64,000 nt of DNA from Geosiphon pyriformis (taxonomy: Eukaryota; Glomeromycota; Glomeromycetes; Archaeosporales; Geosiphonaceae), in contig JAAOMT010000523.1 of NCBI GenBank assembly GCA_016748015.1, positions 618,156-682,155 of the forward strand, written 5' to 3'. Position numbers and translations under genes: made by a program. Positions 33,658-44,720 of the stretch are shown in pieces (the stretch's first letter is position 1; every line of letters begins with the position of its first letter). The notes under the pieces were generated by a model. That model was given only the letters and a program-made list of their open reading frames with translations, had not been told where the DNA came from and did not search any database.

Positions 33658-34720
33658 CTATTTTAATTTATAAGCTCTATTTTTAAAAATTTCTTTTATG
33701 TAAAATGGTCCATTCCATTTGGGATTAAATTTTCCACTCCATTGTTTCTTTGCTTTGGTACAATATAGAAGTACTTTGTTTCCAATTTTGAATTTAACTA
33801 GTTTATTTGGTAGTTGGTTATTGTGTCTTTCTTTTTGTTTTTTTTGTGACTTCTGGATGTTATCAACTGCTCTTTGCCATTTGTTTTCTAGTGTTTCTAT
33901 TAAGTCATATGTTTTTTTCAATAATGTTCTTTGGAAATTTTTTTTTGTTATTGGTTTTGTTGGATATGTTTGTACTTTTATCTCAACTGGTAATATTGCT
34001 GTTCTACTATATACTAATTCAAATAATATTGCTTGTATAGGGTCTTGCTTTATTGTCTGATAAGCAAATAATATTGATGATATAAACAAATCTCATTTGT
34101 CCTGGTTTTTTTGGCTGATTTTGGCAATTGCTTCACACAATATTTTATTAAATTTTTCTATTAGTTCATTGGTTTATGAATGATATAATGATGATAATGG
34201 TCTTTTTATCTCAAATCTTTTACTTAATTTTGCCAATATTCTATTTACAAAGTGAGTTACTTGATTTGATAATAGTTTTTTTGGACATTAATATCAACAA
34301 ATCAAGTCTTGATAAACAAATTTGGCAACAGATTCTGTATCTGCTCTTTAAATAGCTTTTGCTTCTGGCCATTTTGTAAGATAGTCCATGGTTACTGCAA
34401 TATATCTGTTGTTTCTGCTAGTTATGGTTAATGATCTAACTAAGTCAATTCTAATGTGATCAAATAATTGTCTTATTTTGATTGGTCTTAATGATTCACT
34501 GGATTTTGTTTCTCCTCTTTTTTGACAAGCATTACAATTTTGAACATACTGAATGATGCCTGGATACATAGATGGCCAATAATATTTTTTTCTGGTTCTT
34601 TCCATGGTTGCTTCTTTGTGAAAATATTCTACTGTTAGATCTGAGTACATGTTGAACAATATTGTCTTTTTCTCTGGTTCTGTAATTACTCTGATTGGTT
34701 AATTTGGGTTTCTTTTTTCT
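33658..34720 (-). pseudogene. pol: Integrase (copy C)
   Basis: 34348-34659: MFNMYSDLTVEYFHKEATME (HHCC His partly changed: one His is now Tyr), YYWPSMYPGIIQYVQNCNACQ (CX2C intact), IRIDLVRSLTI and VTMDYLTKWPEAKAI (first catalytic Asp region). In 34090-34347 the second Asp reads Asn (LLSNQVTHF) and TNELIEKF keeps the Glu. 33658-34089 is the C-terminal part: FAYQTIKQDPIQAILFELVY, VLLYCTKAKKQWSGKFNPKW, GPFYIKEIF. D2 loss makes it inactive. Confidence 0.88.
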
Positions 34721-34879
34721 TCTGGTAAAGTATATTTTGATGGTTGATAAAATATTTTAATTGTTGTTTTATGTAATTTTGTTCTTTTTAAGATAATTTT
34801 TCCTTGAACAATTGGGTATTTATATAATATTAGAGTTGTTGGTATTTTTGTATATTCATTTTTTGCTATATTTTTGGGT

Positions 34880-35330
34880 TGAAATGTTTTTCAGATTTGT
34901 CTCATTTGCAATAAGCTGTTAGTATTTCCGTTTTTTTTTTCTTTTTTGTAATGTACTGTATAATTAAATGATGAAAGTTCTATTTTCCATCTGACATGAT
35001 GATCATCTCCAAATTTTTGCTTCTGGATTGAAGTCAATCCTTTATGATTAGTATACACATCAAACTTTTGGCTCAAGTATTTCTTTTATTTTATGACTGC
35101 CTAATAGATTGCTAAGTGTTCTAATGCTGATGTTCTATAGTTCTTTTTAGCTGAACTCAAACTTCAGTTGACATATGCTACTGGATGTTCTCTTTCATCC
35201 AGTCCTCTCTGCAATAGTACTGCTCTTAATGCTTGGCCTAATGTATTAGTGATAATGACAAATAATTTGCTGTAATCTAAATACATCAACACTAGAGCTT
35301 GAATAAGCTTTCTTCTTAATATGTCAAAAG
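34880..35330 (-). pseudogene. pol: RNase H (copy C)
   Basis: 34891-35076 reads KFDVYTNHKGLTSIQKQKFG, DDHHVRWKIELSSFNYTVHY, KKEKKNGNTNSLLQMRQI. Upstream: the LVLMYLDYSKLFVIITNTLG-like start and VAYVN-x-SLSSAKKNYRTSALEHLAIY. The YTDH Asp reads Asn and the first Asp of the TTDASG block also reads Asn. Confidence 0.85.
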
Positions 35331-36320
35331 CTTCTTGTTGGTTTTTTATCCATTCATACTTGGTGTTTTTTAATTGGAGCTAGTGTAATGGCTGAGCCAG
35401 TTTAGAAAAATCTTTGATAAAGCAGTAATAGTATCTGGCAAATTTCAAAAATGCTTTAAGTTCTGTTAAATTGGTTGGTACTAAAAAGTTCTTTACTATT
35501 GCAATCTTATTTGGATCTGTTTTGATGCCATCTTTGTTTATGACATGTCCCAAGAATTTTAATTCTGTCTTGTCAAAAAAACACTTGGTTGCATTTAATT
35601 TCAATTCTGTTCTTTTTAATCTTTCAAACACTTATTGAAAATGATGTAAATAATCATTAAATGTCTTGGAAAACATATTGGTGTTATTCAAGTATATGAC
35701 TACTGATTTCTATAGCAGTCCAGTATAGACAATTTTCATGAGTTGTTGAAATATGGCAGGAGCATTTATCAAACCAAATGGCATAACTTCAAATTCAAAA
35801 TTTTTTTCTTGAGTTGTAAATACTATTTTCTTCTTGTTTTCTGGTTTTATGGCTACTTGTCAATAACTACTGTCTAAATCTAAAGTTGAAAACCATTTTT
35901 TTCCTCCAAAAGCATCAAAAAGTTCTTGGATCTTTAGAGTTGGGTAGCTATTTTTTTTGTTACTCTATTTAGCTTCTGGTAATCCACACAAAAGCAGATT
36001 TTTCCATTTTTCTTATGGACTAGTATTACTAATGATGACTATGGATTCATTGATGGCCTAATTAGCTTATTGTTAAGCATTTGATTGATTTCTTGATGAA
36101 TGATTTCATGGCTGGCTGGGAGTACTTGGTATGCTCTTTGTTTGATTGGCATTGCATCTTCAGTTTTGATCTGGTGCTGGATTATGTCAGTTCTTTCAAA
36201 TTCGTTTTTACTGACAAAGATATTATTGAAATTGTTGAGTAATATCTTAAGCTGTATATATTATAATGGGTCTAAATTTCCCAAGTTTATCTGTTCCAAT
36301 TGTTTTGGTTGAAGCAGATA
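35331..36320 (-). pseudogene. pol: Reverse transcriptase (copy C)
   Basis: 35380-35631: FERLKRTELKLNATKCFFDK, TELKFLGHVINKDGIKTDPN, NLTELKAFLKFARYYYCFIK. Upstream: VVIYLNNTNMFSKTF (YxDD as Y-L-N-N), FEFEVMPFGLINAPAIF, KKWFSTLDLDSSY-x-QVAIKPE, KICFCVDYQKLN, INQMLNNKLIRPSMN. Single stops at several Trp or Gln codons. Order and spacing match copy E. Confidence 0.9.
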
Positions 36321-36344
36321 ACATTCTTCTCATCTATATATTGT

Positions 36345-37110
36345 TTAAAATGTAATATGTAAATATCCACACAGTTGTGGAAAATTTGAAATAGAGTTTG
36401 GTAATTGTTCTTTAATTTTGGTGGTTAAATATCCAATGATAGTTTTTTTTGGTATCTCAATGATATCTCCCATGTTGTTGTAGATGGGAATTTTTATGTG
36501 ACTATGGTTCTTGGCTAGTATGTATAGATTAATTAATCCAATCTCTTTTGATTCATAAAAAGTTGTTTCTGCCTCAAAAATCTGAACCTGATCCTTTACT
36601 TTTTTTTCTATGACTACCATGTACTTGTTATATGATAAAATAAAAATTGATTGACGAGTAGAGATAATTTCTCTCTTGTCAATAATTTTTTCTTCTGCCA
36701 TATTAACTGGTATATTTATTCTACCTATTAATCTGAAACTCTGTATCTCTCTAGCCATAATCTTTAATTCTTCTCTTTTTTTCACTGCCACTAACTGAGC
36801 TATTTTTACCAGAAGTAGGAATATTGCCTGTGCTATTTTTTCATTTGGCTCTATGATATAAGCTTTTTCAGAGTCATTCTGTAGTATTACAATAATGTTT
36901 CCTACATATCTTGTATTAATTATTTCTTCTTTGATGTTGATTCCCTTTTTCACTAAACTACTCTTAGATGCTAGTTAAACTATTATTGTTGCTGGGATTT
37001 CCAGTGCTATTTTGAGATTAATGCATGTGTGCAAATATGGTTCCAATTTGATAGTGTTCTTTTCTGGATATTTTAGATTAAACCCAGCATTAGTATTATG
37101 TACATATTCT
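36345..37110 (-). pseudogene. dUTPase with all five motifs, and linker (copy C)
   Basis: Minus strand. Motif 1 NAGFNLKYPEK (usual AGFDLRY; Asp now Asn) near 37070-37100. A TAA (Gln) lies at about 36975. Motif 2 is SKSSLVKKGINI, motif 3 EIINTRYVGNIIVIL, motif 4 EPNEKIAQAIFLLLVKIAQL and motif 5 AREIQSFRLIGR (usual RGxxGFGSTG). The linker MAEEKIIDKREI...KNHSHIKIPIYNNMGDIIEI runs on to 36345. The stop-free block of 202 residues (36345-36953) holds motifs 2-5. Known family role: dUTP hydrolysis, a trimeric enzyme. The changed motif-1 Asp and motif-3 Asp (IN for ID) predict loss of activity. Confidence 0.88.
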
Positions 37111-38035
37111 GGCATAATATCTTCATTATTATTGCTGAACCATTTAAGTTCCTGCTCCTTGATGAGATCAAAAAGTGTGATAAATGTTTCAAAATTTGAA
37201 TTAGAGTCCAAATTGTTGTTATTTTCATTGCCATTTTGAGTGGAACTGAAACTGTTGTTTTCATCATCATTATTGTTGGAGTTTAAATTAGAATTGAAAA
37301 TTGATTCTAATTCTGATGCACAGCTGCTAATTGGTTTTTTTTCCTCTGGAATTGTGTAGATCATGCATGATGGTGGATTGTAAATGAGATCACACTCATT
37401 ACAATATTGAAAGTCACAGAAAATCAAACAATGATTATATAGTCGTGTGTTTATTTTTTCTAACTGTTGCTCTTGTTTTTCTTGAGTGGGTGCTAATTTC
37501 TGATAGTGCTTATGGAATTGTTTTAGGTCCATAGGTTCTAGTATAATATCTGGATTTGGGTTCCAGTTAAATTTTATGGGTTCTGGTAAGTTGTTTTTGA
37601 TCATTCTTATTTCTTCTGCTAAAGCTCTCTTGATTTTGGCAAGTGCCATTTACCAGATTTTGTTATCATTGTGTAAACAGCCATTCAAGCATTTAACTGT
37701 TTGTCTTTAGGCAGTGTCTATAGGTGTTTTCTTTCTTATCCAGTTGTTTATAAGAATTGTATACTAACATGATTCGTCACAGATTCCTCCTTGTCCAGAA
37801 ATGTTGTTCCATATTTTTTTGTTTAATAGAGTTTTTTTGCAAGCAAGACAAGATTTGTTGTTCTATTTTTTTTGCTGTTTCAGTCGTCCAAAGCATTTTA
37901 TGACACATGGGCAACAGTAAAATCTTGTTGCTATGTGGTATTTCTTATCATCACTACAGCATGCACTTATTAATAACAATTTCTTGCCACAATTAATGCA
38001 TATGAGCTTTGGTTGGCGATAAGTAGATTATTGTG
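37111..38035 (-). pseudogene. Cys-rich region and spacer (copy C)
   Basis: The stop-free block 36975-37649 starts MALAKIKRALAEEIRMIKNN, then LDLKQFHKHYQKLAPTQEKQ-like helix (PMDLKQFHKHYQKLA), HCLIFCDFQYCNECDLIYNP (C-x4-C-x2-C), and an acidic Asn/Asp/Ser run just before the dUTPase. Upstream, at 37740-38020, Cys pairs (LICINCGKKLLL, ACCSDDKKYHIATRFYCCPC, CDESC) form a treble-clef-like pattern. Conserved in A-E. Confidence 0.7.
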
Positions 38036-38968
38036 ATGTAGTATAGGTGTAGGAATTATAAGTGGTGGTGCTGGTGGGTATTGTTTCTTCTTCCTTCTCT
38101 TTTCTCTTTTCCTTGTCAGTTTTTTCTCACTCCCAAGTTGATAATTTGTTTGGGTTATTGTTAGTTTCCCAGACTTGGTTGGCATTCCAGGTAAGTTTTT
38201 TCTTTTGTTTTCCTTTTTCATTGTCATTCCAAGAGGGTATTGGCAGTAACTTGTTGTGGTTGTCTTCAGTTCATGACACTTGATAGGCTTTCCAAGTAAG
38301 TTTCTTCTCTTCTTCCTTGAACTTAATAAGTGATGCTGGCATATTGGTGGTCTTGAAATGGCCACACATGGCTGGTATGTATATGTGTCAACTGTTTTGG
38401 CTAAGTTGAAGCTCTTGTGTGTTCCAATCAAGCATTGTATTGGTTTTGGACAGCCAATCATTATTAACAAGTGTTTGATATTGAGTAGCTTCTATGACTA
38501 ATATCTTGATTGGCACAATGATGCTGTTGACTTCTATAAGAAAGTTATCAATTTTGCCAATTGGAGTTTTGGTTGCTCCATCAGCAGTAATGATTCATGC
38601 ATTAACAGTTTGATTAACTCAGTAACCTAATTGGTCCATGAGTTGTTTTGTAATAATACTGCCAGCTGATCCACTATTAAGGATCAGTTTGATAGAGTGA
38701 CTATTAACTTTAGTATTAGTGTACATGGTGGTGATAGGTTTTTTTTAAGAACAGCTCCACTAAATAATGGCATGGTTAACAGTTTCTTGAGTTCAAATGA
38801 GAAAATGGTGTCCAGTAATTTGTTCTCAATGATAGTAACTGGTGGAATATTGTTAGTAGATGTTGGAATGTGATTGGTTTTCTGGTTGTTAGATAGGATG
38901 TCTTTTGGGGTTACCAGAAAACTTAAATAGTTCTGAGAATTAGGGTTTTGGGTGTATCTAACTCCCAA
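38036..38968 (-). pseudogene. Protease region (copy C)
   Basis: 38684-38968: RYTQNPNSQNYLSFLVTPKD, IPPVTIIENKLLDTIF. After a frameshift near 38730 comes LILNSGSAGSIIT (38660-38700): S-G kept, catalytic Asp now Asn. Then IITADGATKTPIGKIDNF, VIEATQYQTLVNNDWLSKTN (38440-38500) and a Lys/Arg-rich, low-complexity tail (37970-38300). Confidence 0.85.
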
Positions 38969-41080
38969 ACTTCACTGGTGTGATCCTGATGGGTGATTTG
39001 ATGAACTGGGGATTGGTTGGTAAACCACTATTACTGATTTTCAGTTTTGGGTAACTCTGGATTTGGGGTTTCTTAATGTTATTTGGGTGGGGTTTTGGGG
39101 CAGTGTTTGAAGTTGCTGAGATTGATAAATTACTGGTGGCTGTGATTAATATATTACTTGTGGCTGTGGTTAATATACGGGTGGTTGATAAATAGGCTAC
39201 TGCATTATTGACAGGTAAGTAGATTGATATTGATCTTGATTTGTATAATGACTCAGCATTTGAAGTCTGTGATCGGAATTTCTATATTAATTTCCCGATT
39301 GTATGTTACTATAAGAATGATAGTTAGCTCAAATATGGTCTTGTTTACCACAGTTGTGGTAGACACGCATTTCTGGCTACTATGGCTAATTGGATGATGA
39401 GAATAGACATGGCTGATTTTGGAAATGGTTTGTGTTTTCTTGATTACTGTGTCATTGTGGAGGTTAATAAATTGTCTAATTATTGTTAGCTAAGTATTTC
39501 TTGATTTTCTGATTGATTGAATTGCTGAAGTGCTTCAGTTTAGAATCTAGATCAGATGATCTATTCATTACTAAATTTACAGCTTGAGCATAATTGGCTT
39601 CTAACTTAGCTAACTTAAAATCTCTGGTGTGTGTAACTGTGTCTTACAGGATGGCTGGATGCATTGGTTGTATGCATTGTAAGATGCTGCTGTGTAATCT
39701 GCAAATAAACTGATTCAGAATTTGCACTACTGTAAAATAATTGGCATCAATAGCTTGAATTTGGTGCAGATTTCTGTGGAAACATTCTAAGTAAATAGTG
39801 ACTGTTTCTGTGTTCCCTTGCTTTATGGTGGTAAAGATACTTGTCAGGTAGTTGATGCTGTTATTATCACTAAAGTATCTTAAGAATTCTAATTTAAATG
39901 CATCAAAGTTTTGGGGTTTCTGGATTAAGCTATGATATTATATATCAGCAGTATCCTTGAAAAAATATGGAATGACTTGCATTGTTCTGGCATCATCCTA
40001 GTTATTGGTAGTAATGGCTTTGGTGACATAATTAATCCATACTTGGGCATCATCTTCTTTACCAAAAAAATTTTCCAGCTTTGTGATTGGTGCATATGTC
40101 ATTTGTTGTTGTTGTTGTGATAGTTAAAGTTGTTGTTGCAACTATTAAAGCAGTTGTTGTGGTTGTTGAAATGGTTAAAGCAGTTGTTGAATAGATTTTT
40201 GAAATGGCTGCTGTTGAATCAGTTCAATAATTGGTTCAATTGGTGGCTGATCAATGATGATTACTGAAGATAAGTTTTGCTAATTAATTGTTTCAGGGTT
40301 TGAATTGTTTTGAATTTGCTGGGTTTGAATGTTCAGAGTTTTAACTTCCAGATTTTCTAGGATTGGGTTTTGGTAAGTAAATTCCTGATTCTCACTTTCT
40401 TTTTCTTTTGATTCTGTTACTTCTTATAAACTTGCAATTCCAAAATCTGGTTAAAGTAGTAGTAATCAAAATCCTGATGGCATTGGTGATCATAATTTAA
40501 ATCCTTCAAAATATTCGCCATATGGTCCTAATAACTCTGCTCTTCTTTGTTTACTTTAAAATGAGAATTGTCCAAAGGTTGATGTTACATTTAATGTAGA
40601 TGCATCTGCTAAGGAGATATTGATAGCACTTCTTAGTGTATAATAGTATGATGGATTGGTTGGTGATTCAACTCTGGTTTTTTTCCAAGTGGGTAGTTAT
40701 ATCTTTTTGGGTGTTACCATTGGTGTTTGCAATCTTCCTTTGCCTTTGTCTACATAGGTGATGAGGAATTGTTGTTGGGTGTACTTTTCAATAGTTTGAT
40801 TGATTTTCTTGATAATTGGTGCAAAACTGTAGTTTCTTGGTAAGCTGGTATGTTGAAACAATTCTGTATAGAAATTTTTTTTTGCAAATTCAATGTTAAC
40901 TGTTCCTTTTAAGCAGTCTGTGATTTTATCATTGACATAAAAGTTAAAGGCTAATTCTGCTAAAAAATAATTATTGTTTAATTTTAATTGTTGGCTGTAC
41001 TGTTAAAACAAAGATTTGGTGAATCTTAAATGATTTGCTCCTATGATTTCTGATTCTGCCACTTTTGGATGATTGTTGTT
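38969..41080 (-). pseudogene. gag: Gag (copy C)
   Basis: Minus strand, starting near the primer site: VAESEIIGANHLRFTKSLF, with GTG where a start ATG would be expected (41045-41070). Then the matrix-like part with NSESAKKNFY-type words; a Gln/Pro-rich middle (40110-40260, many CAA/CAG); capsid ITKLENFFGKEDDAQVWINY (about 40020-40080); NSINYLTSIFTTIKQGNTET (about 39830); and the knuckle near 39335-39375 as Y-H-N-C-G-K-Q-D-H-I (first Cys now Tyr). Multiple stops. Confidence 0.82.
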
Positions 41081-41106
41081 GGTGCTGGTTTTTTGTAGAA
41101 TTATAC

Positions 41107-41123
41107 CTCACAGGAAGCACCAA
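41107..41123 (-). other. Primer binding site, copy C
   Basis: CCTCACAGGAAGCACCA on the plus strand equals a tRNA 3' end: T-stem strand CTCAC, acceptor AGGAAGC, discriminator A, CCA. Two bp separate it from the LTR. The best fit I know is an elongator Met tRNA beginning GCTTCCT (inferred). Confidence 0.8.
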
Positions 41124-41125
41124 AT

Positions 41126-41904
41126 GTTACAGATAATTATTTGGGGTCTCAAATCAAATAACAAAACTCATAACTTGGTGCTCAGAAGCTATTTGCGATG
41201 ATGATAATCTAAAGATATTGTTATTTGAAGATTTTGGTTGAGTTCTTTGTATAATAGACAGAGATTCAATAGTTGTTTATTTGTAGCTTCTTAGAATTGC
41301 AGTTCTGTCAATTTTTTTCTTCAGCTTAATGGCCAGTACTCTTCTGGTAAGTAATCTGTAATTCTTTTATATGCTCTACTCACTCACAGAGGTCTTTTAC
41401 TAGGCAATTTTTAACATTAATAACTCGGCACTTTAATTTTTTAATTAGTATACAACAAAAAAAATAACAAAAAATAAAAGAAATAAAAGAAAATAAAGAA
41501 ATAAGCCAAAACAATAAAGTTAGTATCTTATCAATAGCCATAATTAAGAACTATTGTTTCAGTGTAGTTAAGTATCAATTACTACCAACATGAAGTGTTG
41601 ATAATAGAGAGTGAATTTGAGATAGTAAATAATTATTTATTTGATATTTATAATGTGGAAGGTTGCTTAAATCAAATCTAAACTAAGAAGTCTGTCTTTT
41701 TTTCTTTTAATGCTACCACTATATATACATAATTGATGTTTTATGAGATCATTTACATTTCTGAGTGATGTGCTATAATTTTTTGAGCAATGTGCTATAA
41801 TTTTTGACATTGCTTCACATTGCTAAGCAATGTGCTCACATGCTAACTACTACTCTCTTATTGGTCTACTATTTTCTATATCTGTTTTCTTTTTGTGAGT
41901 AATA
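41126..41904 (-). repeat. 5'-side LTR of copy C (subtype b)
   Basis: TGTTACAGATAATTATTTGG at the left, TTGTGAGTAATA at the right. TATATATAC near 41720-41730. The U3 (41745-41865) has GAGCAATGTGCTATAATTT and GCTAAGCAATGTGCTCAC instead of the GAATTCC array, as in copy B. Hairpin 1 arms (CAATAGC/ACTATTG) at 41534-41558, hairpin 2 (ACTACCAACA/TGTTGATAAT) near 41580-41604, both slightly damaged. Confidence 0.92.
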
Positions 41905-42373
41905 TTATTTTTGCTTATAATATGTCCCAAGAATTTTAGTTCTGTTTTGCTAAAAAAGCATTTACTAACATTTAACTTTAGTCTTGCTCATTTCAGTTTT
42001 TTAACACTTGCTATAGATGATAAAAATAATTATCAAATGTTTTTGAGAACATTTTGGTGTTATCCAAATATACAACTACTAATTTTCATAGTAATCTAGT
42101 GTTCATTAGCCATTGAAAGGTGGCTGGAGCATTAATTAAGCCAAATAGCATTACTTTAAATTCAAAGTTTTCTTTTCTGGTAGTAAATACAGTTTTTTTT
42201 TTGTTGACAGAATTTATGGCTACTTGCCAATAATCACTATCTAAATCCAGTATTGAGAACTATTTTTTTCCTCTAAAAGTGTCAAATAATTTCTGAATCT
42301 GTGAAGTTAAATAGCTGTTTCCACAAATAATACTGTTGAGTTTTCTGTAATTCATACAAAAATGAATTTTCTC
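41905..42373 (-). pseudogene. pol: RT fragment (copy D)
   Basis: Reads NYRKLNSIICGNSYLTS, KKIVLNTGFR-like to LDLDSDYWQVAINSVN (Trp intact here, TGG), FEFKVMLFGLINAPATFQWL, VVVYLDNTKMFSKTF (first Asp of YxDD intact, second Asn), LKLNVSKCFFSKTELKFLGH. About 475 bp encoding the RT N terminus, including its VLVKKK block, is deleted at about 42374, where the frame jumps into the linker domain. Confidence 0.85.
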
Positions 42374-43010
42374 ATTGTGTTATAGATGGAAATTTTGATG
42401 TGCTTACAGTTTTTGGCTGGTATGTAGAAATTGGTAATCTTTATTTTTCCTAATTCATAAATAGTTGGTTTTGCTTTAAAAATTTGGGATTGATTCTTTA
42501 TTTTTTTCTTTATTACTAATATGTGCTAATTATATGATGAAATAAAAACTGGTTGATGGATGAAAATAATTTCTCTTTTATTAATAGTTTTTTTCTCTAT
42601 TATATTGACTGATACATCTATTTTACCTGTTAATTCAAATTTATTTTTTTTTCTTGCTGTAATTTCTAATTTTTTCTTGTTCTTACTAACACTAACTGCA
42701 CTATTTTTACCAAAGATAAGAATATTGCTTGTGGTATCTTTTTATTTGGTTTAATAATATATGTTTTTTCTGAATCATTTTGTAATATTGCAATAATATT
42801 TTCTACATATTTTGTATCAATTATTCTTTCTCTGATGTTGATTTTTTTTTACTAAATTAGATCTAAATGCTAATTGAACCATGGTTGTTGCCAGAATTTT
42901 TAGTGCTAACTTCAGATCTATATAGATATATAAATATGGTTCCAATTTAATAGTATTTTTTTCTAGATATTTTAAATTAAATCTTATATTAGTATTATAT
43001 ACTCATTTTA
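42374..43010 (-). pseudogene. dUTPase and linker (copy D)
   Basis: Motif 1 region (about 42965-43005): ILVFNLIFLK-like, IRFNLKYLEKNTIKLEPYLY. Motif 2 AFRSNLVKK (shifted), motif 3 IIDTKYVENIIAIL, motif 4 NKKIPQAIFLSLVKIVQL, and traces of motif 5 before MYQSI...IDKREI. It has 2-3 more stops than copies B and C. Confidence 0.75.
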
Positions 43011-43019
43011 GCATAATAC

Positions 43020-43930
43020 TTTTATTATTATTGCTGAATCATTTTAGCTCTTGCTCTATCAACAGATCTGGGAGTGCAATATATTGTTTGGAGTTATAAT
43101 TGAAGTTTGAATTGCTGTTGTTGTTGCTATAGTAAATAGAGTTGAAATTATTATTGTTATTATTATCAAAGTCTAAATTAGAATTGAATTTCAATTTTGA
43201 TTCTATTGCACATTTGCTGATTGGTTCTTTCTCTTTAGAGATCAAATAGATTATACATAATAATAGATTGTAGATAAGATCACAATTATTACAATATTGA
43301 ATGTTATAGAGAATTAAGCAATGTTAACAAAATTGAGTATTTAGCTGCTCTAAATGCTGTTCTTGCTTCTCTTTAGTGAATGCTAATTCTTGGTAGTGTT
43401 TATGGAATTGTTCTGGATCTATTATGTTGAGAATAATATTGGGGTTTAGGACCCAAATAATTATTTCTGGTTCTAGTAAATTGTTTTTAATTGTTTTAAT
43501 TTTTTCTGAAGTTGTGCTTTTAATTTTGGTGATTACCATTCTTCAGATTTTGTTATTATTGTGTGGACAGTTATTCAAACATTTTACTGCTTTTTACCAA
43601 GCAGCATTTATTGGCATTTTTTTTCTTACCCAATTACTAATTAGAATTATGTATTAGCATAATTCATTACATGTTTTTCTATGATCAGAAATATTATTCC
43701 ACATTCTTTTGTCTAGAAAAGTTTTCCCACAAGCAAGACATAATTTGTTTTCTTATTTTTCTTGTCTTTTTGGTCATTCAAAACATTCAAGAATACATAG
43801 ATAACAGTAATATTTTGTTATTGTTAACCATTCCTTATTTTTACTATAACATATGCCTATTGTTAACAATTTCTTGTCACAATTAACACAAATTAGCTTG
43901 AGTTGACAATAGTTTGGTTGATGTTGAATA
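43020..43930 (-). pseudogene. Cys-rich region and spacer (copy D)
   Basis: 43039-43245: EPISKCAIESKLKFNSNLDF, the Asn/Ser run, LPDLLIEQELK. 43324-43539: ITKIKSTTSEKIKTIKNNLL, EQFHKHYQELAFTKEKQEQH. C-x4-C-x2-C (YNIQYCNNCDLIYN) near 43260-43310. Cys pairs near 43660-43900. Same order as C and E. Confidence 0.7.
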
Positions 43931-44720
43931 GTAATGGTGTATGGTGTATATGTAGAGGTAGTTGCTTGGAGTTTCTTTTCTTCTCTTTTTTTCCCTTTTT
44001 CCTTTTCTTCCCATGTGAGTACTGATAGTAAGTTGTTATGATCATTGTTAGCCCAGGAAACTTGGTAAGCTTCCTAGGTAGATTTTTTTTTTCTTCTCAA
44101 ACTCAATTAGTAGCTGCTTATCTTTGGTGGTTTTAAAATATCTGTAAGTGGCTGGTACTCAAATGTTCTGACTATTTTGGCTTAGTTGTAATTCTTAAAT
44201 GTTTTAGTTGAGCATAATGTTGGTCTTGGACAATCAATCATTACCAACTAAAGCTTAATACTACATGGCTTCTATTACCAATACTTTAATAAATACAACA
44301 ATGCCATTGATTTTAAAAAAAAAGTCGTCAATCTTACCAATAAATATTTTTATCACTTTATTAGTAGTAATAATTCTGACATTAGCAGTGCAATCAACTT
44401 GGCAACCTAGTAGATTCATAAGTTGTTATGTGATAATGCTGTTGGCTAATTTACTATCTAAGATCAGTTTAATGTACTGACCATCAACTTTTGCATTATT
44501 ATACATTGCAGTAATAAGTTTTGATTCAAGAATGGCTCTAGTAAATAAGGATGTTTTGACTGTTTCTTCAAATTCAAAAGGGAAAATAGCAGTAAGTAAT
44601 TTGTTTTTGGTAATTGTTGCTGGTAGAATATTGTGAAAAGTTGATTGAGTTTGATTGGTTTTTGATAGATTAGATGTGGTAATTTTTGGGGATACCAAAA
44701 GACTTAAATAGTATTGAGCA
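43931..44720 (-). pseudogene. Protease region (copy D)
   Basis: 44426-44698: VSPKITTSNLSKTNQTQSTF, LPATITKNKLLTAIFPFEFE, KLILDSKLANSIIT. The catalytic Asp is kept but the triad DSG reads D-S-K. Next, IITTNKVIKIFIGKIDDF and KHLKI (44270-44350). Confidence 0.83.

Larger units (their letters stand above)
31980..41904 (-). mobile_element. Ty3/gypsy copy C (family 1), flanked by mismatched LTRs
   Basis: Minus strand: LTR 41126-41904, primer site 41107-41123, gag, protease, Cys-rich region, dUTPase, RT, RNase H, integrase, post-integrase region, LTR 31980-32781. The two LTRs belong to different subtypes and share no visible target duplication (left flank ATAT, right TTAT). The left neighbour is LINE J, the right neighbour the RT of copy D. 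So this is either a recombinant or a product of rearrangement. Coding capacity is among the best preserved in the window but all enzymes are broken. Confidence 0.9.

Noticed and set aside
33719-34060. Plus-strand open frames of 77-113 codons across the integrase of copy C, with hydrophobic, Phe/Leu-rich translations
   Set aside because: They are complements of the minus-strand integrase. The apparent membrane character comes from A/T-rich antisense of Lys/Asn/Glu codons.
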